NCBI RefSeq assembly: GCF_913774235.1
Contig: NZ_CAJYDW010000019.1
Coordinates: 496,001-560,000, forward strand
Direction of reading: 5' to 3'
DNA from: an uncultured Pseudomonas sp.
Lineage (GTDB): Bacteria; Pseudomonadota; Gammaproteobacteria; Pseudomonadales; Pseudomonadaceae
Length of the DNA: 64,000 nt
The translations under genes were made by a program, and so were the position numbers. The notes under the pieces were generated by a model. That model made no database searches and was not told the origin of the DNA. It saw only the letters and a list, made by a program, of their open reading frames with translations. The stretch's first letter is position 1. Every line of letters begins with the position of its first letter. Of the stretch, positions 22,194-30,116 are shown in pieces.

Positions 22194-22875
22194 TCTGCCC
22201 GGACTCTTTTGGCTATTGCTGACGGTGGCCGGCTACGTGGTGAGTCGCCTGCTCTATGCCCGACTGCGCTGGTACCTGGTCAGCCCGATCATCTTCGTCA
22301 CCGTGCTGCTCTATGCCACCACGCTCTGGCAGCAGGTCAGCTACGCCCAGTACGCCCACTACAGCCGTTGGCTGATCACCCTGCTGGGGCCGGCGACGGT
22401 AGCCTTCGCGGTCCCCATCTGGCAACAGCGACGCCTACTGGCGCGTTACTGGCAGGCCCTGCTGGTAGGGCTGTGCGTCGGCAGTGGGGTCGCCATCGGC
22501 AGCTCCTGGCTGCTGGCCCGGCTGCTGTTGCTCGATGACCGGGTGCTGCTGTCCATGCTGCCGCGCTCCATCAGCACGCCCTTCGCCATGCCGATGTCCG
22601 CCGACGTCGGCGGAGTGCCCGAGCTGACCGCCGCCTTCGTGATGATCACCGGGCTGGGTGGTGCCATCCTCGGCAGCCTGCTGATCAAGCTGCTGCCGCT
22701 CAAGTCGGCCCTGGCCCGGGGTGCCCTGTTCGGCATGGGGGCCCATGGCGTCGGCACCAGCAAGGCCTATGAGGTCGGCTTGGAGGAGGGCACCGTGGCC
22801 GGCCTGGTCATGGTGCTCGCCGGTCTGAGCAATCTGCTCGGTGCCCAGCTCGTGCTCTGGTTGCTGCGTGGCTAG
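22186..22875 (+). CDS. lrgB: LrgB family inner-membrane protein
   Basis: 229 residues, about seven membrane spans. Family motifs are strong: LGPATVAFAVPIW near residues 66-78, SMLPRSISTPFAMPMSADVGG in the middle (PRSxTTPxA-type signature), and AHGVGTSKAYEVGLEEG near the end. Its partner LrgA is encoded immediately upstream with an eight-base overlap. The stop overlaps the 3' end of the convergent SirB1 gene by four bases. Confidence 0.92.
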   Translation: MLDLPGLFWLLLTVAGYVVSRLLYARLRWYLVSPIIFVTVLLYATTLWQQVSYAQYAHYSRWLITLLGPATVAFAVPIWQQRRLLARYWQALLVGLCVGSGVAIGSSWLLARLLLLDDRVLLSMLPRSISTPFAMPMSADVGGVPELTAAFVMITGLGGAILGSLLIKLLPLKSALARGALFGMGAHGVGTSKAYEVGLEEGTVAGLVMVLAGLSNLLGAQLVLWLLRG

Positions 22876-23678
22876 TGCAACGTGGTCGCGGGCGCGCCGA
22901 GTCGCTCGAGACGCCGCCGCAGCTGATCGCGCTCAGCGTCGTCCTCGCTGATCAGCAGGGCGTGCTGCAAGTCGTAGCGCTCGGCCTGGGGACATTCGAG
23001 CTGGCGATAGAGGTCGGCCCGTGCCAGATGGTCGGCGACACCGGCCGCGCCGAGTTCGATGACCCGCTGGGCATCCTTGAGCGCTGCCAGGGGCTGGTCG
23101 CCCTGTCGATGCAGCTCGCGCAGGTTGCGTGACAGCCGCTGCATCATCTGGCGGGGCGTGAGGGGGGCCAGGTGGGTGGCCTGCAGGCGCGCATTCGCGC
23201 CGAATTGATCCACCAGCAGCTGGCGACAGTCGCTCATGTACAGGCGGCGGCCACCGAAAGGTTCGAGCAGGTGGTCGGCGCCTGGGACCCGCAGCAGGAA
23301 GTGACCGGGAAAGCCGATGCCCTGCAGGTTGATCTCCAGGCGCCGGGCCAGTTCGAGTGCCACCAGGGCGATGGACAGCGGCTGGCCACGGCGGCGAGCC
23401 AGCACCTCGTCGAGCAGCGCCGCACCGGGACGGAGCGGCCATTCCGCCGCACGGAAGCCCGCCTCGCACAGCTGCCGCAGCAAGGCCTGGGCCCGCTCGG
23501 AATGACTGGCATCGCCGTCGAGGCGGGCGTCCAGCTGCAGGGCCAGGTCGTCCAGCGAGCGCAGCAGCACCCGGGGTTCGAGTGCCTGACGATGCTCGGC
23601 CGCGATCCACAGGGCGGCTTCCAGCAGCCGCGGATCGGTGCGGTCCAGACAGGCGAGACAGGCAAGGCGCGGCTCCAC
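22872..23678 (-). CDS. SirB1/transglutaminase-like protein with TPR-like C-terminus
   Basis: 268 residues from a GTG at 23678, preceded by GGAG eight bases upstream. The open frame reaches 23840, but the extra N-terminus is unlike the family and would overlap the opposite-strand small ORF. The SirB1 core contains GFRAAEWPLRPGAALLDEVL, RRGQPLSIALVALELARRL and GIGFPGHFLLRV, a cysteine-protease-like transglutaminase fold in which the usual catalytic Cys is not evident. The C-terminal half (LKDAQRVIELG, DLYRQLECPQAERYDLQHAL) looks like one or two TPR units. Function unknown. Confidence 0.8.
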   Translation of the reverse strand: MEPRLACLACLDRTDPRLLEAALWIAAEHRQALEPRVLLRSLDDLALQLDARLDGDASHSERAQALLRQLCEAGFRAAEWPLRPGAALLDEVLARRRGQPLSIALVALELARRLEINLQGIGFPGHFLLRVPGADHLLEPFGGRRLYMSDCRQLLVDQFGANARLQATHLAPLTPRQMMQRLSRNLRELHRQGDQPLAALKDAQRVIELGAAGVADHLARADLYRQLECPQAERYDLQHALLISEDDAERDQLRRRLERLGAPATTLH

Positions 23679-23838
23679 GGCAGACTCCAGGCCCTCGGGG
23701 CTTTTCCTCTCGTTTTTAGCCTGCGCGGGCGCGCTCGTCCAGTCTGCGACAGTTATGCACTGGCCGGCCGTCCGGCTTCTCGCTATAAGAACGGCTGGCC
23801 CTGGGGCCAGAGCAACCTGACGAACGGGAGTTTCCAGC

Positions 23839-23961
23839 ATGGACGAATCTTCGAGCGGGCGTCTTTGCCAGCGTGAGTATCTATTGGCCGATGGACGGGA
23901 CGAGCTGCTGGCAGGCCGGTCCGGTGGTCACTGGCAGTCTGGATGGAGCGACCGGGTATGA
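23839..23961 (+). CDS. Small ORF coupled to psiE (40 residues)
   Basis: ATG at 23839 with GGGAG at 23826-23830, eight bases ahead. The product (MDESSSGRLCQREYLLADGR and twenty further residues ending SDRV) is hydrophilic, without signal or membrane span. Its TGA at 23959-23961 overlaps the psiE ATG at 23958 as ATGA, the classic sign of translational coupling. It could be a real small protein or a leader that sets psiE expression. I do not recognise a family. Confidence 0.5.
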   Translation: MDESSSGRLCQREYLLADGRDELLAGRSGGHWQSGWSDRV

Positions 23962-24428
23962 AGTGGGCAGATAGCAGTCGCAAACGCATGCACGACGGGG
24001 CGAACTCGATCGGCAACCTGATGGTGGAGGGCTTCCACTACTTCGGTTTGTTCGCCATCGGCGCGGCCACGGCCTGGGCGTCGGTGATGGCCTTCATGGA
24101 GATGTTCAACAAAGGCCAGGCGAGCATCGATGACATTCTCCTGCTCTTCATCTATCTGGAGCTGGGTGCCATGGTCGGCATCTACTTCAAGACCAATCAC
24201 CTGCCCATCCGCTTCCTGCTCTACATCGCCATCACGGCGCTGACCCGCTACCTGATCGGCGATGTCTCGCACCACCGACCGCCGGATATCGGGCTGCTGT
24301 ATCTCTGTGGCGGGATCTTCCTGCTGTCGCTTGCGGTGCTGGCGGTCAGAATCGCCTCGAACAAGTTTCCCTCCAGCAAGGCGATCGATGCGACTGGGGA
24401 TGTCGTGGGGGATAACGCGGAAAAATAG
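23958..24428 (+). CDS. psiE: PsiE family phosphate-starvation-inducible membrane protein
   Basis: 156 residues from the ATG at 23958 (MKWADSSRKRMHDGANS); an in-frame ATG at 23943 is less likely because the later one overlaps the preceding small ORF's stop. Four membrane spans. Family core: LFIYLELGAMVGIYFKTNHLPIRFL split over two helices, then YIAITALTRYLIGDVSHHRPPD. In E. coli psiE is induced by phosphate limitation under PhoB and CRP; no clear Pho box is seen here. The molecular role is unknown. A short stem (AGCCTGG/CCAGGCT, 24427-24444) follows the stop, without a T-tract. Confidence 0.88.
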   Translation: MKWADSSRKRMHDGANSIGNLMVEGFHYFGLFAIGAATAWASVMAFMEMFNKGQASIDDILLLFIYLELGAMVGIYFKTNHLPIRFLLYIAITALTRYLIGDVSHHRPPDIGLLYLCGGIFLLSLAVLAVRIASNKFPSSKAIDATGDVVGDNAEK

Positions 24429-24658
24429 CCTGGAACGCCAGGCTGGCGCTGCGGATGGCGGCCTGCCGTCGTCTCGTGGCGGACGGCTGCCGGCGGCAGT
24501 GCCCCAGTAGGGGCGCCTGCCGCTGTGGGTTTTCGTGGGTAAACACCCTCTGCCGGGCAGCGCTTGAGCTTCACCGGCGCTTCTTGCCCTCTGGTCCTGG
24601 CGACATGGCTCGTCCAGCCGGGCGCCGCACCTTCAGCAAGGCGAGCGGGGCAGAACCC

Positions 24659-27274
24659 CTAGCGATCCAGGGGCGCCAGCAACTGGGCCAGGTCGGCCTC
24701 GGTCAGGCGCCAATCGCCAGCGTTCTCGCTGAGGATGCCGGCGCTCAGCCGGGCCTTTTCCTGCTGGAGTTGCTGGATGCGCTCTTCCAGGGTGCCGCGG
24801 GCGATCAACTTGTAGACGAACACCGGGCGATCCTGGCCGATGCGGTAGGCGCGATCGCTGGCCTGTTGCTCGGCGGCGGGGTTCCACCAGGGATCGAAGT
24901 GGATGACGGTGTCCGCGGCGGTCAGGTTGAGACCGCTGCCGCCGGCCTTGAGACTGAGCAGGAACACCGGTACCTCGCCACTCTGGAAGCGCTGCACCGG
25001 CGTGCGGCGGTCGCGGGTCTCGCCGGTCAGGCTGACGTAGTCGATGCCGCGTTGATCGAGATCCGCTGCGATCAGATCGAGCATGCTGGTGAATTGGGAG
25101 AACACCAGGACCCGGCTACCGCCCGGGAGCAGGGCGTCGAGTCTTTCGTTCAGCGCCGCCAGCTTCGCCGAGGGCTTGGCCACGGATTCGTCTTCGTTGG
25201 GCACCAGGCGCAGATCGCAACAGACCTGGCGCAGGCGCAGCAGGGCATCGAGAATCAGCAACTGGCTACGGCCGATCCCCTGGCGGGCGATTTCGGCGCG
25301 TACCCGCTCGTCCAGCATCAGGCGTAGCGCCTCGTAGCGTTCGCGCTGGGCCGTGCTGAGCTCCACCAGCTGGACGATCTCGGTCTTCGGCGGCAATTCG
25401 CTGGCCACCCGCTGCTTGGTGCGGCGCAGCATGAAGGGCCGCACCCGCGCCTTCAGCGCTGCCAGGCGCTGGACGTCGCCCTCGCGTTCGACGGGGATGC
25501 GGTAGTGCTGCTTGAAGGTCTTCTCATCGCCCAACCAGCCGGGCATGAGGAAGTGGAATTGCGACCAGAGCTCGCCCAGGTGGTTTTCCAGCGGCGTACC
25601 GGTCAGGCAGAGACGATGGCGGGCGCGCAGATGGCGAGCGGCTTGGGCGGCCTTGGTGGCGGCGTTCTTGATCGACTGGGCCTCGTCCAGCACCTGCAGG
25701 TGGAAGTCATAGTCGGCCAGGCGCTCGGCATCCCGAGGGAGCAGGGCATAGGTGGTGAGCACCACGTCATGCTCGGGAATGCGTTCGAAGCGGCTGCTGC
25801 GGGCGCTGCCCTGCAGGGTGAGGACCCGCAGCCCAGGAGCGAAGCGGGCGATCTCGTCCTGCCAGTTGGGAATCAGGCTGGTCGGCATGACGATCAGCGC
25901 CGGGGCGGTCAGGCGGCCGGCGGCCTGCTCGACGAGGATGTGCGCCAGGGTCTGCAGCGTCTTGCCCAGGCCCATGTCGTCGGCGAGGATGCCGCCGACC
26001 TCCAGTTCGCGCAGAGCCTGCAGCCAGGCCACGCCTTCGCGTTGATAGGGGCGCAGTTCGGCGTGTAGGGTCTCCGGCAGTACCACCGGCTCGGCGGCAT
26101 AGCTGCGCAGTCGCTCGGCGAAGCTGCGCAGGCGTTCGCCGCCCTCCCACTCCAGGGGGAGGCGTTCTTCCAGCTCGGCGAGGCGTGCGGCGTCCAGACG
26201 CGGCAGACGCAGGGCACGGTCATGGGTGAGGCGGTCGGTGGCATAGAGCTCGCCGAGGATCTGCAGGATGGGCTTTAGTCGGCCCAGGGGCACGGCGACC
26301 CGCTGGACGCGGCCCTGCTGGCCAGCCAGGCGCGGCGGCTCGATGCGCAGCAGCACGGGTTCGTCGTCGGCGCGCTTGGCCAGGGTCGCGGGTTCGTATT
26401 GCGAGGGTTCGCGGCGAATGGCCTCGATCAACAAGGGGATCAGGCTCACCCGGCGCTGCCCCAGGCGGATGCCCAGTTCGACGTCGAAGAGGCCGGTGGC
26501 GGTGGTCTTGTCCTCGACTTCTTCGAGGTGCCCGTACCAACCCTCGACCGGGGTGAGGTCGAAGGTGAATTCGGGGTGGGCCTCGATCTGCCAACCGGTC
26601 TCGCGCAGGGCGGGAAGCCCCTGCTGGACGAATCTCAGCCAGGCGGGATCGTCGGGCAATTCGAACATCTCGCCACTGTCGTCGGGCAGGGCAGCGCTGC
26701 GGCGGGTCGCCGGGCGCAGGCCGAGATCGAGCAAGGTCTGGCGCCAGCGCTGTTCGGCCGGCAGCTGGCGGGCGGGGTAGTCGGCGCCCGGGCTTCTGGG
26801 CGGGGCGCCGAACAGCCGTTGCTTGCCGTACTGGAAAGCCAGGGCCGCCCGATGGCGAACGGTCGGCCGCATCTTGCCGACGTGGCGGTCGTAGTCGATC
26901 TGGGTGTGGCTGCCCAGGGTCAGCACCGGCTGCGGCAGGTCCGGGTTGACGACCGGCGCGGTCGGCAGGTCGGCCTGGTCGCGCTGCAGGCGTTCCAGTT
27001 CGATGAGGGCCGCAGCGGCATGCTTGCACTGGCGGCCGACCGGGCAGGTGCAGCGGGCGTCCACCCGCCACACGCTCTCGCCCGGCCGCAGGCTGATCGC
27101 CTGGCGATAGGCCGGGCCGGCCGGACTGCTGCATTCGGCGTAGAGCTGTCCCTTGGCGGCCGAGCGGATACGCACCAGGCCGTCCAGCGCCAGGCGCCGA
27201 CCGCGCTCGTAGTTGCGCTCCGTGAAGGCGCCTTTCCAGTCCTGCCACTTGAGCCGTTCGAAACGTAACGCCAT
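24659..27274 (-). CDS. SWIM zinc-finger SNF2-family helicase
   Basis: 871 residues. The N-terminal SWIM finger CTCPVGRQCKHA lies near residues 74-85. The central and C-terminal parts form a Swi2/Snf2 ATPase: Walker A ADDMGLGKTLQTLAH, Walker B in VLDEAQSIKNAATKAA, motif III LTGTPLENHLGELWSQ, motif V LSLKAGGSGLNLTAADTVI, and motif VI SDRAYRIGQDRPV. Such proteins translocate on double-stranded DNA and remodel protein-DNA complexes, often linked to transcription recycling (RapA-like) or repair; the exact role is not known. It stands alone and is divergent from the small membrane-protein gene at 27399. Confidence 0.9.
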   Translation of the reverse strand: MALRFERLKWQDWKGAFTERNYERGRRLALDGLVRIRSAAKGQLYAECSSPAGPAYRQAISLRPGESVWRVDARCTCPVGRQCKHAAAALIELERLQRDQADLPTAPVVNPDLPQPVLTLGSHTQIDYDRHVGKMRPTVRHRAALAFQYGKQRLFGAPPRSPGADYPARQLPAEQRWRQTLLDLGLRPATRRSAALPDDSGEMFELPDDPAWLRFVQQGLPALRETGWQIEAHPEFTFDLTPVEGWYGHLEEVEDKTTATGLFDVELGIRLGQRRVSLIPLLIEAIRREPSQYEPATLAKRADDEPVLLRIEPPRLAGQQGRVQRVAVPLGRLKPILQILGELYATDRLTHDRALRLPRLDAARLAELEERLPLEWEGGERLRSFAERLRSYAAEPVVLPETLHAELRPYQREGVAWLQALRELEVGGILADDMGLGKTLQTLAHILVEQAAGRLTAPALIVMPTSLIPNWQDEIARFAPGLRVLTLQGSARSSRFERIPEHDVVLTTYALLPRDAERLADYDFHLQVLDEAQSIKNAATKAAQAARHLRARHRLCLTGTPLENHLGELWSQFHFLMPGWLGDEKTFKQHYRIPVEREGDVQRLAALKARVRPFMLRRTKQRVASELPPKTEIVQLVELSTAQRERYEALRLMLDERVRAEIARQGIGRSQLLILDALLRLRQVCCDLRLVPNEDESVAKPSAKLAALNERLDALLPGGSRVLVFSQFTSMLDLIAADLDQRGIDYVSLTGETRDRRTPVQRFQSGEVPVFLLSLKAGGSGLNLTAADTVIHFDPWWNPAAEQQASDRAYRIGQDRPVFVYKLIARGTLEERIQQLQQEKARLSAGILSENAGDWRLTEADLAQLLAPLDR

Positions 27275-27343
27275 CGTTCACCCAGGCTGTTCGTACCAAA
27301 CCGGCTATTCTGCCACAGTCGCTCCGTGGCTCGTCGGACTCCC

Positions 27344-27383
27344 TTGCACTATGTGAGAATGAGAATATAGTGCAATTAAGGAG
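27344..27383 (+). promoter_or_regulatory. Promoter with Fur-like site and 9-bp inverted repeat
   Basis: TTGCAC at 27344-27349, 16 bases, TATAGT at 27366-27371 form a good sigma70 promoter. The spacer holds GAGAATGAGAAT (27354-27365), which matches ten of twelve positions of the Fur-box half GATAATGATAAT. The outer sequence TTGCACTAT (27344-27352) is a perfect inverted repeat with ATAGTGCAA (27367-27375). AGGAG follows at 27379. The layout suggests an iron-controlled or otherwise repressed promoter for the small gene at 27399. Confidence 0.5.
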
Positions 27384-27398
27384 ATCGAGGGCAAGGCG

Positions 27399-27569
27399 AT
27401 GCGCGAGCAACAGTTAGCTAATCTGACTTCGGCCAATACTCGCCCGGTGGAAGACCGGCGAGAAGGGCGACTGCGTTCGTTGCAGCGAGCCCTGCTCGTG
27501 GTCTGCAGCCTGGGTGTACTGGTCGCCGCGACGCTGCACCTCGGCTATCTCGCATTTGGCGGGCGCTGA
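27399..27569 (+). CDS. Small single-span membrane protein (56 residues)
   Basis: ATG at 27399, with GAGGG at 27387-27391 as ribosome site. A charged, arginine-rich N-terminal half (EDRREGRLRSLQR) is followed by one hydrophobic helix (about residues 31-53, ALLVVCSLGVLVAATLHLGYLAF) and a short GGR tail, so the N-terminus probably stays in the cytoplasm. The gene sits between a Fur-like promoter and a strong terminator, a complete single-gene unit, which argues that it is real. I do not recognise a family. It is too short for many automatic gene callers. Confidence 0.65.
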   Translation: MREQQLANLTSANTRPVEDRREGRLRSLQRALLVVCSLGVLVAATLHLGYLAFGGR

Positions 27570-27593
27570 TCCTTCCGATTGGCAGCGCCCAGG

Positions 27594-27629
27594 AAAAAGC
27601 CCCGACCAGTCACCTGGCCGGGGCTTTTT
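27594..27629. terminator. Bidirectional terminator between the small membrane-protein gene and pykA
   Basis: Long stem AAAAAGCCCCG.CCAG with CTGG.CGGGGCTTTTT around a four-base TCAC loop (27594-27629), A-rich on one side and T-rich on the other, placed between two convergent genes. Confidence 0.92.
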
Positions 27630-27662
27630 CTACCGCGTCGTTGGCAGTCGACGCGGGGCGGA

Positions 27663-29114
27663 TCAGACCAGCAGGTCGCCCACGCGGTACATCTTCATGG
27701 TGTTGGTGCCGTCGCGCTTGGTGTAGCTGTCGCCCTTGGTCAGGATGACCCAGTCACCGTGCTCGACGATGCCACGCTTGAGCAGCTCGTCCACCGCCGC
27801 CTGGCTCACCTTGTTCGCCGGCATCGAGGTCGGGTCGAAGGGGATGGTGTGCACGTTGCGGAACAGCGCGGTGCGGGCCTGGGTGGCACGGCTGGAAGCG
27901 AAGGAGAAGATCGGTACCGAGGAACGCAGGCGCGACATGATCAGCGGGGTGTAGCCGGTGTCGGTCAGGCTGATGATGGCCTTCACGCCGGGGAAGTGGT
28001 TGGCCACGTAGATCGAGGCCAGGGCGATACTCTCGTCCCAGCGGGTGAAGGTCTGGCCCAGACGGTGGCTGGACAGCTTGCTGGTAGGCTGCTTCTCGGC
28101 ACCGACGCAGACCCGCGCCATGGCCTTGACCGCTTCCACCGGGTACTGGCCGGCGGCGCTCTCGGCGGAGAGCATCACGGCGTCGGTGTTGTCCAGCACG
28201 GCGTTGGCCACGTCGGAGACTTCCGCACGGGTTGGCATCGGGCTGCTGATCATCGACTCCATCATCTGGGTCGCGGTGATCACCGCCTTGTTGAGGCGGC
28301 GGGCGTGGGAAATGATGCGCTTCTGGATACCCACCAGCTCGGCATCGCCGATTTCCACGCCGAGGTCGCCACGGGCCACCATGACGGCGTCACTGGCCAG
28401 GATCAGGCCATCCAGGGCTTCGTCGTCGGCCACGGCCTCGGCGCGCTCGATCTTGGCCACCAGCCAGGACTTGCCGCCAGCGGCTTCCATCAGGCGCCGG
28501 GCCTCGTTCATGTCTTCGGCGTCACGGGGGAAGGACACCGCCAGGTAGTCCACCTCCATGGAAGCGGCCAGCTTGATGTCTTCGCGGTCCTTGTCGGTCA
28601 GGGCCGGTGCGGTCAGGCCGCCACCGCGACGGTTGATGCCCTTGTGGTCGGACAGCGGCCCACCGATCAGGGTCACGCAATGCAGTTCGGTGGCGGTCAC
28701 GCCTTCCACGCGCAGGACCACGCGGCCGTCGTCCAGCAGCAGTTCGTCGCCCACGCGGCAGTCGGCGACCAGGCCCGGGTAGTCGATGCCGACCACTTCC
28801 TCGGTGCCCTCGGTGCGGGGATGGGCGATGGACAGGCGGAAGGGATCGCCGACCTTGAGTTCGATGCGCTTGTTGACGAACTTGGCGATACGGATCTTCG
28901 GACCCTGGAGGTCGCCGAGCAGGGCGACATGGCGACCGTGCTTGGCGGCGAGATCCCGTACCAACTGGCCACGGGCTCGGTGCTCGTCGGGCGTTCCGTG
29001 CGAGAAGTTCAGGCGGGCGACGTCGATGCCGGCGATGATGAGCTGCTCGAGGACTTCCGGAGAATTGCTGGCCGGGCCTAGGGTGGCGACGATCTTGGTA
29101 CGGCGATAAATCAT
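27663..29114 (-). CDS. pykA: Pyruvate kinase
   Basis: 483 residues. Converts phosphoenolpyruvate and ADP to pyruvate and ATP in the cytoplasm. Clear motifs: RRTKIVATLGPASNSPEVL at the start, ARLNFSHGTPDEH, the active-site lysine in SWLVAKIERAEAVAD, MVARGDLGVEIG for divalent metal, and NAVLDNTDAVMLSAESAAGQ. Length and the HYPxAG-lacking C-terminus fit the PykA type found alone in most pseudomonads. The upstream region (29115-29310) has GATTGCAATC (29133-29142) and a repeated GAGTCGACG, possible regulator sites. No Cra box like that of the fru locus is seen. Confidence 0.94.
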   Translation of the reverse strand: MIYRRTKIVATLGPASNSPEVLEQLIIAGIDVARLNFSHGTPDEHRARGQLVRDLAAKHGRHVALLGDLQGPKIRIAKFVNKRIELKVGDPFRLSIAHPRTEGTEEVVGIDYPGLVADCRVGDELLLDDGRVVLRVEGVTATELHCVTLIGGPLSDHKGINRRGGGLTAPALTDKDREDIKLAASMEVDYLAVSFPRDAEDMNEARRLMEAAGGKSWLVAKIERAEAVADDEALDGLILASDAVMVARGDLGVEIGDAELVGIQKRIISHARRLNKAVITATQMMESMISSPMPTRAEVSDVANAVLDNTDAVMLSAESAAGQYPVEAVKAMARVCVGAEKQPTSKLSSHRLGQTFTRWDESIALASIYVANHFPGVKAIISLTDTGYTPLIMSRLRSSVPIFSFASSRATQARTALFRNVHTIPFDPTSMPANKVSQAAVDELLKRGIVEHGDWVILTKGDSYTKRDGTNTMKMYRVGDLLV

Positions 29115-29310
29115 GCAGTCTTTCCTTTAGCGGATTGCAATCATGAGTCGACGCCTCAGCGCCGAGTCGACGTAGAACACGGAGCGCGACTCATTGTAGC
29201 GCCGTCGCGTGGCCAGCACATGACGGCTTTTTGCAGCTTCGTCACACCTATGGTCGTTTCTGCTCAAGAAGCGGGCACTCGCGCCGATCTAGCGAGCAGG
29301 AGGACTTTCC

Positions 29311-29697
29311 ATGCGCCCTTATCTTTGCCTGTTCCTGTTGCTCGGCCTGACCGGCTGCACCAGCGTCTCGATGAATTCCTATCTCGATGCCGCCTACAAA
29401 TCCTATTCCGAGGGCGACTGCAACGACGCCCTGCTGCAGATCTCCCAGGCCGAGCGCAAGAGCCGCGCCCGGCCCTGGCTGCAGCCGGAGATGTCCATGC
29501 TGCGCGGCCAGTGCCTGGAGCAGCAGCAACTCTATGCCGATGCGGCCCAGACCTATCGCTTCATCCAAACTCGCTATCCGGCAAGCGAATATGCCTATCG
29601 GGCCCAGGCGCGACTGGACACCCTGCGTCAAATGGGGCTAGATGGAACAGCGGCCGTCGCGACGCCCCAACCGGTGCGCTCCCTACCGCAGCGCTGA
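29311..29697 (+). CDS. Small TPR-type lipoprotein
   Basis: 128 residues. Lipoprotein signal MRPYLCLFLLLGLTGC with Cys16 as the lipidated residue; Thr and Ser at +2 and +3 favour the outer membrane. The mature part holds about two TPR-like units (YLDAAYKSYSEGDCNDALLQI and YADAAQTYRFIQTRYPASEYA, each about 20 residues), reminiscent of the BamD/YbgF style of periplasmic adaptor. A GGAGG-like sequence (AGCAGGAGGAC) sits just before the ATG. It is followed 56 bases later by the PilZ gene; whether they share a transcript is unclear. Confidence 0.82.
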   Translation: MRPYLCLFLLLGLTGCTSVSMNSYLDAAYKSYSEGDCNDALLQISQAERKSRARPWLQPEMSMLRGQCLEQQQLYADAAQTYRFIQTRYPASEYAYRAQARLDTLRQMGLDGTAAVATPQPVRSLPQR

Positions 29698-29753
29698 GCT
29701 TTCCAGGACGTTGTCGGTAAAGTGGCTTTACCGTGTGCAGGATGAATCGCACC

Positions 29754-30116
29754 ATGACCCAGAATCGTCGTATCGAGCGCCACCAACTGCCCTACTACCT
29801 GAAGGTGTTCAACCGTTTCACCGACAAGCCCATGGGCTATATCGGCAACATCTCCCGCGAGGGGCTGTTGATGATCAGCCAACTGCCCATGCTGGTGAAC
29901 GCGCGGTTCGAACTGCGGCTGAAGATTCCCGGCCAGGACGGCCAGTTGCATTTCGTCGACTTCGATGCCCGCTGCCAGTGGAGCCACGAAGACGTCACGC
30001 CGGGCAACTACGACTCCGGCTTCAGCGTTGCCGAGCCGCCGCCCGAGTTCGCCGAGCTGATCGGTGTGTTGCAGCACTATTTCACCTTCGGTCGACTCTC
30101 CCAGTCGGCGGTCTGA
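29754..30116 (+). CDS. PilZ-domain protein
   Basis: 120 residues from the ATG at 29754 (MTQNRRIERHQLPYYLKVF); two in-frame ATGs upstream (29733, 29742) are alternatives. PilZ fold with the first c-di-GMP motif as RRIERHQ (RxxxR type) and the second as GNISREGLLM (D/NxSxxG type), so it may bind cyclic di-GMP. A single-domain adaptor of this kind could link second-messenger level to motility or polysaccharide output, but no partner is evident nearby. Its last 40 bases overlap the 3' end of the opposite-strand gene. Confidence 0.85.
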   Translation: MTQNRRIERHQLPYYLKVFNRFTDKPMGYIGNISREGLLMISQLPMLVNARFELRLKIPGQDGQLHFVDFDARCQWSHEDVTPGNYDSGFSVAEPPPEFAELIGVLQHYFTFGRLSQSAV

